Source of the DNA: a virus
Virus record (IMG/VR): IMGVR_UViG_3300020200_000017
Coordinates: 1 to 64,000 of that record
Direction: 5' to 3' (one strand)
DNA length: 64,000 nt
Shown piece after piece: positions 11,454 through 18,267 of the stretch (its first letter is position 1; every line of letters begins with the position of its first letter). Position numbers and translations under genes: made by a program. Below the pieces are notes generated by a model. That model ran no database searches. It saw only the letters and a program-made list of their open reading frames with translations, and was not told the DNA's origin.

Positions 11454-13397
11454 GTGAACCAACGTTATCTTTGGCTCGGTGACGGGGAGCTCGTGATGGA
11501 TTTCCCCTACGACGCGGGCGACGTCCAGGCGATCAAATGCATACAGGGCGCCCGCTGGGACAAGCTCGGCAAGGTCTGGAGGCTCCCTGCCACGAGCATC
11601 CGCGAGGCCAGGCATTTCGCCTCGTCGCGGGGTTTCAGGATAGACCCGGCGGTTCTGAAGTTCGATGCCCCCGCCCGGCTCCACGACCCAGCAGGGATCA
11701 CCTGCACGGCCTCCTGGATCTACGTGGACTTTTCGTGGGACGAGGTGAAGGTCCGCCAGGTCAAGAAGATCCCGGGCGTCACGTGGAACTCGAAGACCAA
11801 GGCTTGGAAGGTGCCGAAGACGTCGGCCATGGAGGTGATCGGATTCGCAGAGTCCTTCAAGATGGGGGTTCCCGACGACCTCCGCGAGTACGCGGAACGC
11901 CGCAAGCTCGAGAGCAAGACCATGACGGAGGCGTCCAGGGCGGAGTCCGCAGACATCAAGGTGGACGACATCAACGGCAACCTCCTGCCGTACCAGCTGG
12001 CGGGCGTCAGCTACGCCTTCAATGCCCGTCGCTGCTTCATCGCCGACGACATGGGCCTCGGCAAGACCCTCCAGGCGATAGCGACCCTCGAGTACGCCGA
12101 GCAGAACGGGTCGTCCCCGTTCCCGGTGGTGGTCGTCTGCCCGCCGAACCTGGTCCTCAACTGGAAGGCGGAGTACGCGAAATGGGCTCCGCACCGGTCG
12201 GTCGCCGTGGTGACCGACAGGAAGAACCTCCCCGAGGACGAGCACGACGTGCTCATTGTGGGGTATTCGAACATCGACCACTGGGCCAAATTCCTGAACG
12301 ACTACAAGAGCCTCGTGTGCGACGAGTCGCACTACCTCAAGACCAAGGACGCGCAACGGACCAAGGCGGCGACGAGGATCGCCAAGCGGGTCGGCACGGG
12401 AATAGTCCTTTGCCTCACTGGCACCCCTGTCACCAACAGGCCGATGGAGTACGCGAGCCAGCTCGGCATAATCGGGCGGCTCGACGAGTTCGGCGGCGAG
12501 TGGGGTTTCTACCGCCGCTACTGCGCGGCCTTCAAGGACAAGTTCGGCCACTGGATTCTCAGCGGCGCGTCCAACCTGGAAGAGCTGAACGACAGGCTCC
12601 GCTCGTCCTGCTACATCAGGAGGACCAAGGACCAGGTGCTCGCCGAGCTCCCTGACGTCGTGCACGACATGTACCACGTGGGCATGTCGGAGAAGCACGC
12701 CAAGGAGTACGTCAAGGCCGAGGACGACATCGTGGAGTACCTCGTGGCGCGGGCGAGGAAGATCGCCGAAGATCTCGGCACGTCCCCGGGGTCGGCCGCC
12801 GTCATGGCCAGAATGAAGACCGAGTCGCACCTGCATCTTGTGAAGATATCCGTGCTCCGCAGGCTGGCGGCCAAGGCGAAGATGGAGGCGATCAAGGAGT
12901 GGGTGCAGGCGAACATCGACGCCGGGGAGAAGGTCGTGATCGCGGCCCACCACAGGGACATCGTGGACGAGCTGGCCCTGCATTTTGGTGGTCTCAAGAT
13001 TCAGGGGGGAATGAAGGTGGAGGAGGTCGAGGATGCCAAGAAGAAATTCCAGACCCTCCCGATTGAGGATGCCCCTGCGATCGTCCTGTCCATCCAGGCG
13101 GCGAAGACTGGCCACACCCTCACGGCGGCGCAGAAGGTCCTCTTCGTGGAGCTTCCGTGGACGCCGGCCGACGTGGATCAGCTCTACTCCCGCTGCCACA
13201 GGCTCGGCCAGAAGGGGTCCGTGATGGTCACCTACTCCATCGCCGACGGAACGGTGGACGAGAAGATCTACGGCCTGATCGAGTCAAAGCGGGATGTCGT
13301 CAACGCCGCAGTCGACGGAATCTACGAGGACCTCGAGAGGGAAAACGCCGAGCAGCTCATGCTCTCCCTGCTCGACAGGGGTTTGAAAAGTAGGTAA
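11454..13397 (+). CDS. SNF2-family DNA-dependent ATPase/helicase
   Basis: A 647-residue protein from a GTG start with AGGGGG upstream. Residues 1-165 are an accessory region with two repeats of a small domain (RWDKLGKVWRLPATS and TWNSKTKAWKVPKTS), like the HARP-type repeats of SMARCAL1 relatives. The SNF2 motor follows: IADDMGLGKTLQAI (motif I), VCDESHYLKT (II), LTGTPVTNRP (III), and QLYSRCHRLGQKG (VI). These ATPases move on double-stranded or forked DNA. SMARCAL1-like enzymes reanneal single strands and remodel forks, so a part in phage replication or recombination is likely. An SSB gene lies nearby. Confidence 0.9.
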   Translation: MNQRYLWLGDGELVMDFPYDAGDVQAIKCIQGARWDKLGKVWRLPATSIREARHFASSRGFRIDPAVLKFDAPARLHDPAGITCTASWIYVDFSWDEVKVRQVKKIPGVTWNSKTKAWKVPKTSAMEVIGFAESFKMGVPDDLREYAERRKLESKTMTEASRAESADIKVDDINGNLLPYQLAGVSYAFNARRCFIADDMGLGKTLQAIATLEYAEQNGSSPFPVVVVCPPNLVLNWKAEYAKWAPHRSVAVVTDRKNLPEDEHDVLIVGYSNIDHWAKFLNDYKSLVCDESHYLKTKDAQRTKAATRIAKRVGTGIVLCLTGTPVTNRPMEYASQLGIIGRLDEFGGEWGFYRRYCAAFKDKFGHWILSGASNLEELNDRLRSSCYIRRTKDQVLAELPDVVHDMYHVGMSEKHAKEYVKAEDDIVEYLVARARKIAEDLGTSPGSAAVMARMKTESHLHLVKISVLRRLAAKAKMEAIKEWVQANIDAGEKVVIAAHHRDIVDELALHFGGLKIQGGMKVEEVEDAKKKFQTLPIEDAPAIVLSIQAAKTGHTLTAAQKVLFVELPWTPADVDQLYSRCHRLGQKGSVMVTYSIADGTVDEKIYGLIESKRDVVNAAVDGIYEDLERENAEQLMLSLLDRGLKSR

Positions 13398-13409
13398 TCG
13401 GTGTACACT
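13382..13409 (+). promoter_or_regulatory. Probable promoter of tmRNA
   Basis: TTTGAA (13382-13387), 16 bases, TACACT (13404-13409). It overlaps the end of the helicase gene and would start transcription about ten bases before the mature tmRNA 5' end. Confidence 0.45.
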
Positions 13410-13425
13410 GGTCCTGCAATCCCAA

Positions 13426-13805
13426 GGGGCTGACAGGTTTCGACGATCGGTCTGTCCGGAGAGGATGCGACCCGAGTTGCTCAGACTCGTTAAACAGGGC
13501 AAAAAAATAACTGCCAACAAGCAGTTCGCTCTCGCCGCCTAATCGGGCGACAGGGGAGCAACCGTGAGCCGCAAGGTCGCACGGGGCCGATCCACCGCAG
13601 CCCGGCAACAGAAGCGGGGATGACGACGGGAAAGGCCGTTGACCTCGGGGAACGAAAGCCCGACGACCTCTCGGAAAGACGAGACGCGGCCTGGGCGACT
13701 AGGCGGCCGACCCGTCGGCGGCGGAGCGACAACGTCACAACGGGGATGGTCGTAGCAGTCTCCTCGGTATCCGCTCGGACGGGGGTTCGATTCCCCCCAG
13801 CTCCA
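13426..13805 (+). ncRNA. ssrA: tmRNA (transfer-messenger RNA)
   Basis: The 5' end GGGGCTGACAGGTTTCGAC and 3' end GGGGGTTCGATTCCCCCCAG followed by CTCCA are the classic tRNA-like ends. GGGGCTG pairs with CAGCTCC. The tag frame follows an upstream Leu/Arg-rich pseudoknot region: resume codon GGC at 13498-13500, then codons for KKITANKQFALAA and TAA at 13540-13542, giving tag GKKITANKQFALAA. The ALAA end is the standard degradation signal. CCA is not encoded. At about 380 bases it has normal length for a one-piece tmRNA. It would rescue stalled ribosomes during infection. Phage-borne tmRNAs are known but uncommon. Confidence 0.95.
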
Positions 13806-13827
13806 CTCTCGGGACCGCCCGGTGCCG

Positions 13828-14688
13828 TCAGCCGCCGCTAGGCGGATACCCCGAAACGGCGCCGGCGCCGCCGGTCAAAACTTCGACGCCCGTCCCGGTT
13901 ACCAGCACCGTGTGCTCGAACTGCGCCGTTCGTTTCCCGTCGGCGGTCACGGCCGTCCAGCCGTCGTCCCACATCCTGTGCCGCCAAGTGCCGAGGGTGA
14001 TCATCGGCTCGATCGTGAAGGTCATGCCCGGCCGCATCCGCAGGTGGCTGTAAGGGTCGAAGAAATGCGGCACCTGGATGTCGGTGTGGAACTGCTCGCC
14101 GATGCCGTGGCCCACGAACGCGCGCACCACGCCGAGTTTGTGGGCCTTGGCGTGGTCTTCGATCGCCCGACCGATGTCGCTCAGCGGTCGCCCCGGCCTC
14201 ACCGCCCCGATGCCGCGCCAGGCGCACTCCTCGGTCACGCGGATCAGATCGCGGCTCTCGGCGTCGATCTCGCCGACGGCGAATGTCGCGTTCGTGTCGC
14301 CGTGCACCCCGCCGACGAAGCACGTCACGTCCAAGTTGACGATGTCGCCCTCGGCCAGCTTGCGCGAGTCGGGTATGCCGTGGCAGATCACCTCGTTCAC
14401 CGAGGTGCAGACGCTCTTCGGGTAGCCCATATAGTTCAACGGGCTGGGGTACGCGTTGTGCGCGATGCACAACTCGTGCACGACCTTGTCGATCTCGTCC
14501 GTCGTCACGCCGGGTTCCACCGCTTGTCCGGCCAGGCGCAAGACTTCCGCCGCCGTCGCGCCTGCGTGTCGCATGCGCTCGATGATCTCTGGCGACTTGA
14601 CCGCCGGTTCGTTCCATCTCACCACTTCGCCCGAGTCGGCGTACGGTGGGCGGGCGATCGTGCTCGGCACGTCGCGCCGCGGGCTCAC
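13828..14688 (-). CDS. map: Methionine aminopeptidase, type I
   Basis: A 286-residue protein that removes N-terminal Met from new proteins. The metal and catalytic residues are present in order: VICHGIPD (His), VNLDVTCFVGG (Asp), HGDTNATF (Asp), VGHGIGEQFH (His), FTIEPMI (Glu) and QFEHTVLV (Glu). An N-terminal extension (ARPPYADSGEVVRW) is like that of host actinobacterial enzymes. All required residues are kept, so it should be active. The gene overlaps the upstream 92-residue gene by ATGA and converges on tmRNA. The unusual placement next to tmRNA suggests a block of translation-related genes. Confidence 0.92.
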   Translation of the reverse strand: MSPRRDVPSTIARPPYADSGEVVRWNEPAVKSPEIIERMRHAGATAAEVLRLAGQAVEPGVTTDEIDKVVHELCIAHNAYPSPLNYMGYPKSVCTSVNEVICHGIPDSRKLAEGDIVNLDVTCFVGGVHGDTNATFAVGEIDAESRDLIRVTEECAWRGIGAVRPGRPLSDIGRAIEDHAKAHKLGVVRAFVGHGIGEQFHTDIQVPHFFDPYSHLRMRPGMTFTIEPMITLGTWRHRMWDDGWTAVTADGKRTAQFEHTVLVTGTGVEVLTGGAGAVSGYPPSGG

Positions 14689-14963
14689 GATGAGACGCGG
14701 TTACCGTCTCGTGGTGGTATCTTGCCGTCCAGTAGGTGGGCGAGGATGAATTTGACGTGGGCGTTTCCGTCCTCGTCGACTGCCGTCACCTCGGCCTGGG
14801 TCAGCTCAATCAATCCCCTTGCGATGTCGCCGCAACGATCGAACCATTCCGATTGGTCCGTGTCCTCGGCCTCGGGGTCAAAGGACATCTCAAATATGGC
14901 GTCTTGGAACTGGTCAATTACGTACAATCGCGCCTTCTCGGGCGTCATCGGTCCTGTGGTCAT
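14685..14963 (-). CDS. Hypothetical protein coupled to map
   Basis: A 92-residue acidic protein, MTTGPMTPEKARLYVIDQFQ and onward, with helical character (FDRCGDIARGLIELTQAEVT) and the segment VDEDGNAHVKFILAHLLDGK. I do not recognise it. Its stop overlaps the map start by ATGA, so it is translated just before it. It lies opposite to the SSB promoter, which starts 29 bases away. Confidence 0.6.
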   Translation of the reverse strand: MTTGPMTPEKARLYVIDQFQDAIFEMSFDPEAEDTDQSEWFDRCGDIARGLIELTQAEVTAVDEDGNAHVKFILAHLLDGKIPPRDGNRVSS

Positions 14964-14991
14964 AGCCTTCAGGCTATCACGAAACTACCTC

Positions 14992-15020
14992 TTGACGACA
15001 ACCACCCCCCGTGATATGCT
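14992..15020 (+). promoter_or_regulatory. Promoter TTGACG-17-TATGCT
   Basis: TTGACG (14992-14997), 17 bases, TATGCT (15015-15020). This is the most consensus-like sigma-70 promoter on the + strand and lies 39 bases before the SSB start. Confidence 0.7.
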
Positions 15021-15059
15021 GCAAGTGGCGAATTCAACCGACACGAGGAGGATATTGAC

Positions 15060-15530
15060 ATGTCACTAGCGCCTGTAACAATCACCGGAAATCTCACTGC
15101 CGATCCGGAGGTGAGGTACTTCGATTCGGGAACATCAAAGCTCCAGTTCTCGGTCGCAGTGAACAACTACTGGACCGACGCCAAGGGCGAGAAGCAAGAA
15201 AAGACATCGTTCTTCAACGTCGTCGCTTGGAGAAACCTTGCGGAGGACGCAGCCAACATTCTCGCCAAGGGATTGCGGGTCACCGTCACTGGCCGTCTCG
15301 AGCAGGAAAGCTGGGACGACAAGGAGACCGGCAAGAAGCGTTCAACCGTCCACATTCTGGCCGACGAGATCGGCGTTTCGGTCCGCTCGATCGAGAAATT
15401 CGATCGCAAGCAGCGTCCGCAGGGCGATGGCAACGGCAAGGAACAAGCACGTCCGAGGCCACAGGCTAAGCAACCCGCCCGGGTTGGCGGCGGGAACCCC
15501 GACGCCTTCAACGGCGAAGAACCCTTCTGA
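15060..15530 (+). CDS. ssb: Single-stranded DNA-binding protein
   Basis: A 156-residue protein with GAGGAGG ten bases before the ATG. The OB fold has the family pattern: ITGNLTADPEVRYFDSG, LQFSVAVNNYW, EKTSFFNVVAWRNLAEDAAN, LAKGLRVTVTGRLEQESW and TVHILADEIGVSV. A Pro/Gln/Gly-rich linker is followed by the acidic tip NGEEPF, the usual binding point for replication and repair partners. Length and layout are those of normal bacterial SSB. It begins the operon that includes the methyltransferase. Confidence 0.95.
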   Translation: MSLAPVTITGNLTADPEVRYFDSGTSKLQFSVAVNNYWTDAKGEKQEKTSFFNVVAWRNLAEDAANILAKGLRVTVTGRLEQESWDDKETGKKRSTVHILADEIGVSVRSIEKFDRKQRPQGDGNGKEQARPRPQAKQPARVGGGNPDAFNGEEPF

Positions 15531-17062
15531 CCCTAACTTTCGGCAGTCTTTTCGCCGGCGTCGGTGGCTTCGATCTTGGCTTCGAGGCCGCCGGTTGGCG
15601 TTGCCGATGGCAAGCGGAATGGGACGAGCAGTGCCAGCGGATTTTACGCAAGCACTGGCCCAACACCCCCAAGTATTATGATGTGAAAGACGTTGACGGA
15701 AGGCTCCTGGAGCCGGTGGACGCGATCAATTTCGGTTCGCCGTGCCAGGATCTTTCCGTCGCCGGTAAGAGGGCCGGCCTAACTGGTTCTCGTTCTAATT
15801 TGTTTCACGAGGCAATGCGGATTATCAGGGAGATGCGCGATGCAACAAACGGAACTTTTCCAAGGCTCGCAATATGGGAGAACGTCCCAGGGGCCCTCAA
15901 CTCCAACAAGGGAGCTGACTTCGGGGTCGTCCTCGACGAAATGGCTCTCGCAGGGGCTGTGGCTATCGAGTGGGCAGTCCTGGATGCGCAATACTTCGGA
16001 ATCCCCCAGCGACGGCGCCGCGTTTTCGTGTGTGCTCTCTTCGATTCTGGCGCCGCAGAACGAAGTTCCTTCCCGATATTATCTGTCTGCGAGGGCGTGC
16101 GCAGGAATTCTCAGAAGGGCAATAAGAAGAAACAAGACCCTGCCTCCGCGCTTGAAGGCGGCGCTGCAGGCGGTGGTGGACAAGGACCCGGACCGGGACA
16201 GGGACAACTCGAGTTCGGAGTGAATGAGGAGCAGGACTCCACGGCGTTCAGGATGCGCGGCTTCGGCGACTACACATCGGACGGGACGGTCTCCGCGATC
16301 AAGGCGCGCGATCACAAGGACGCTACCGATCTGATCGTGTCCGAACCGGAACCGTTCACTGCTACGAGTTTCGCCAAGTACGTCGAGGGAGTGGGAACTC
16401 TCCGGGCTGCCGGTGGGGACCTCGGCGGGGGCAGCGAAACGCTTCTTGCCTACGAAGATCCGGACACCATGGTGTTCCACCCGCACCGTCAGGACGGAGT
16501 GAGAATGCAGGGCGACACGATCAACACGCTCACCGCCTTCATGGGGACCGGGGGCCTCAACACCCCGATGGTCGCCCAGGCGATCGGTTTCTCCCACACC
16601 CAGTGCCTCGATGCCCAGCCCTCGGAGGTGGCTTTCCCCACGCTGAGGACGGGCGGGGCGGGTCACGCCGTCGCCCACGCCGACATGAACGACGGACTGG
16701 CCATGACATTGAGATCTGGCGGGGACGGAGGGGTGCCCTCGTCCCGCGGGGAGAACCTAGTCATTGAGCCGGACCGACCGATCGCCTACGACGAGTACAA
16801 CGACAGGCTCGTCGACGGCGACGTGCATCACTCCCTTCGGGCCGGGACCAAGCAGTCGAGCGGCGTCATCCAGAACATGGTCGTGAGGAGGTTGATGCCG
16901 TCGGAGTGCGAGGCCCTAATGGGCTGGCCGAAAGACCACACTAGGTACACCGACGACGGCAAGGAACTCAGCGACACCCATCGGTACAAGCAATGCGGTA
17001 ACGGGGTGGCGGCGCCGGTGGCCGAATGGATCGCACGAAAATATGCGGTCATTTTTGAATAG
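15527..17062 (+). CDS. C5-cytosine DNA methyltransferase, apparent CTG start
   Basis: About 511 residues if translation begins at CTG 15527, which overlaps the SSB stop (CTGA). The motifs run in order: LFAGVGGFDLGFEAAGW (motif I, SAM), FGSPCQDLSVAG (IV, catalytic Cys), AIWENVPGAL (VI), QRRRRVF (VIII), a long variable region, then RRLMPSECEALMGWP (IX) and QCGNGVAAPVAEW (X). Motif I lies before the first GTG at 15683, and no ATG, GTG or TTG occurs in this frame between the stop at 15467 and motif I. So CTG, a frameshift from ssb, or a sequence error must be assumed. It methylates cytosine at C5, probably protecting phage DNA or marking it. Confidence 0.88.
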   Translation: MTLTFGSLFAGVGGFDLGFEAAGWRCRWQAEWDEQCQRILRKHWPNTPKYYDVKDVDGRLLEPVDAINFGSPCQDLSVAGKRAGLTGSRSNLFHEAMRIIREMRDATNGTFPRLAIWENVPGALNSNKGADFGVVLDEMALAGAVAIEWAVLDAQYFGIPQRRRRVFVCALFDSGAAERSSFPILSVCEGVRRNSQKGNKKKQDPASALEGGAAGGGGQGPGPGQGQLEFGVNEEQDSTAFRMRGFGDYTSDGTVSAIKARDHKDATDLIVSEPEPFTATSFAKYVEGVGTLRAAGGDLGGGSETLLAYEDPDTMVFHPHRQDGVRMQGDTINTLTAFMGTGGLNTPMVAQAIGFSHTQCLDAQPSEVAFPTLRTGGAGHAVAHADMNDGLAMTLRSGGDGGVPSSRGENLVIEPDRPIAYDEYNDRLVDGDVHHSLRAGTKQSSGVIQNMVVRRLMPSECEALMGWPKDHTRYTDDGKELSDTHRYKQCGNGVAAPVAEWIARKYAVIFE

Positions 17063-17687
17063 GTTCAACCCAGCGCCCCTCAAGACATGGAACGACTCGG
17101 CGGCCAACGCCCTGTTGATGTTTCTCCCCGGCGACCACGGCCAGTACATTTGCGAGCCGTTCCCCCTGCCGCACTACTTCCCGATGTTGAAACACGACTC
17201 CGACCTCATGGGCAGACTCGGCAGGCTGAGGATGTCGGTGGACTATCTCATCGCCCACCAATTCGAGGAAGACGGAAGCATCAAGGCGTCCAGCGTTGCG
17301 GCCGACGGCGTCATCCAGTCCTGGCGGCAGATCGGTTTTTACGGTAGGGAGTTCGGCACCGTGGCGTGTCCGTTCTCCCCCCTGGATTTCAAGAGCGTGG
17401 CCAAACACGTCCACCACGTGCTCGTGCGCAAGCAGACGGACTACGGGCACGAGAACATCAGGAGGTTCGGGAGAATCGGATTGATCGTTCGCATGCACGA
17501 CAAGGTGGCGAGACTTGAGAACTTGGTAGCCCGCGGGGCGATCGACGACCCGCGCAACGAGTCCATCTTCGACAACGTCGTGGATGTGATGGGTTACTCG
17601 GCGATAGGCATCATGTGGGAGTCGGACAGTTTCCTTCTGCCCCTCAGGGAGGACGCTCAGTCTCGGCTGGAGGTCTTGCCGCTGTAG
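17043..17687 (+). CDS. Nucleotide-modification-associated domain (Nmad1-like) protein
   Basis: A 214-residue protein overlapping the methyltransferase end by 20 bases. Residues about 120-200 have VRKQTDYGHENIRRFGRIGL, RMHDKVARLENL, and ESIFDNVVDVMGYSAIGI: the K-x-x-DYG-x-x-N, R-x-x-DK-x-x-R and D-x-x-GY pattern of the all-alpha Nmad1 (DUF1599) family. That family occurs with DNA base modification genes and resembles MazG-type nucleotide pyrophosphatases. The coupling to a cytosine methyltransferase fits this. The N-terminal 110 residues are unassigned. Substrate unknown. Confidence 0.65.
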   Translation: MRSFLNRFNPAPLKTWNDSAANALLMFLPGDHGQYICEPFPLPHYFPMLKHDSDLMGRLGRLRMSVDYLIAHQFEEDGSIKASSVAADGVIQSWRQIGFYGREFGTVACPFSPLDFKSVAKHVHHVLVRKQTDYGHENIRRFGRIGLIVRMHDKVARLENLVARGAIDDPRNESIFDNVVDVMGYSAIGIMWESDSFLLPLREDAQSRLEVLPL

Positions 17688-17869
17688 ATGTCGTAGACGG
17701 TGGCTATCCCGAGGGCGTTTTGCCAATCAAACTTGGGAAGTTCGCCCAGCGGTTTTTCGTTTTTGTCCCGCGGACGGGCGAGCCGGACCACGAGCGTCTC
17801 GAGCTCCGAGATTCTGCGCTCCATTTCCTCGAACCTCTCGTCGATGTCAATCCTGTCGTTGTCTTTCAT
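17657..17869 (-). CDS. Small coiled-coil protein, end of late operon
   Basis: A 70-residue protein. The start at 17869 overlaps the nuclease stop by ATGA. A longer frame would run into the nuclease gene. The N-terminal part (DIDERFEEMERRISELETLV) is a clear short coiled coil and the tail is basic and polar. No family recognised. Its end overlaps the converging Nmad1-like gene by 31 bases, so the two transcripts collide here. Confidence 0.55.
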   Translation of the reverse strand: MKDNDRIDIDERFEEMERRISELETLVVRLARPRDKNEKPLGELPKFDWQNALGIATVYDIYSGKTSSRD

Positions 17870-18267
17870 TTGTGTTTGAATTCCACCCAGGTCTTGTCGC
17901 CGACGCCATAGTACTCCCGTGCGTAACCGGACTGGATGATGTCCTTGTTGAGGCATGCCGTCGTCGGATCGTCGATCTCGTCGGACGAGTAGATATTGGC
18001 GAGGATTCGCCCGTACTTGTCGTTCTTGTCCGGGATCGTGTTGACGAAAACCCAGTCATGATTGGTCAGCCAGTCCAAAGTAAACGACTTCGCCTTCAAT
18101 CCGAGCTCTTTTTCCTTGAGGTCTTTTGTCCGCGACTCTGGTGCGTTGACACCGAACAAGCGGACGCGGATCTTATGGTGGATATTGAAACCAAGGTCGA
18201 TCATCAGGTCCAGGGTGTCGCCATCCACGACGTTGAGCACCTTGGCTCCGTACCAGAACCTTTGCAT
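17866..18267 (-). CDS. Staphylococcal-nuclease-like (thermonuclease) domain protein
   Basis: A 133-residue protein, a bare SNase OB-fold domain. VVDGDTLDLMIDLGF holds the metal-binding Asp, IRVRLFGVNAPES the catalytic Arg and a Glu, and KYGRILANIY the second Arg. It should cut DNA or RNA using calcium. No signal peptide is visible, so it may be packaged or act inside the cell. Its start overlaps the upstream gene as TGATG, which places it in the virion-protein operon just after the capsid gene. Confidence 0.85.
   Translation of the reverse strand: MQRFWYGAKVLNVVDGDTLDLMIDLGFNIHHKIRVRLFGVNAPESRTKDLKEKELGLKAKSFTLDWLTNHDWVFVNTIPDKNDKYGRILANIYSSDEIDDPTTACLNKDIIQSGYAREYYGVGDKTWVEFKHK

Noticed and set aside
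11193-13199. 668-codon frame opposite the SNF2 gene
   Set aside because: The SNF2 gene on the + strand has all helicase motifs; the opposite frame is a shadow rich in Arg, Val, His and Leu.
13540-13805. A separate tRNA at the end of the tmRNA region
   Set aside because: The T arm and acceptor belong to the tmRNA, pairing with its 5' end 360 bases upstream; no anticodon arm is present.
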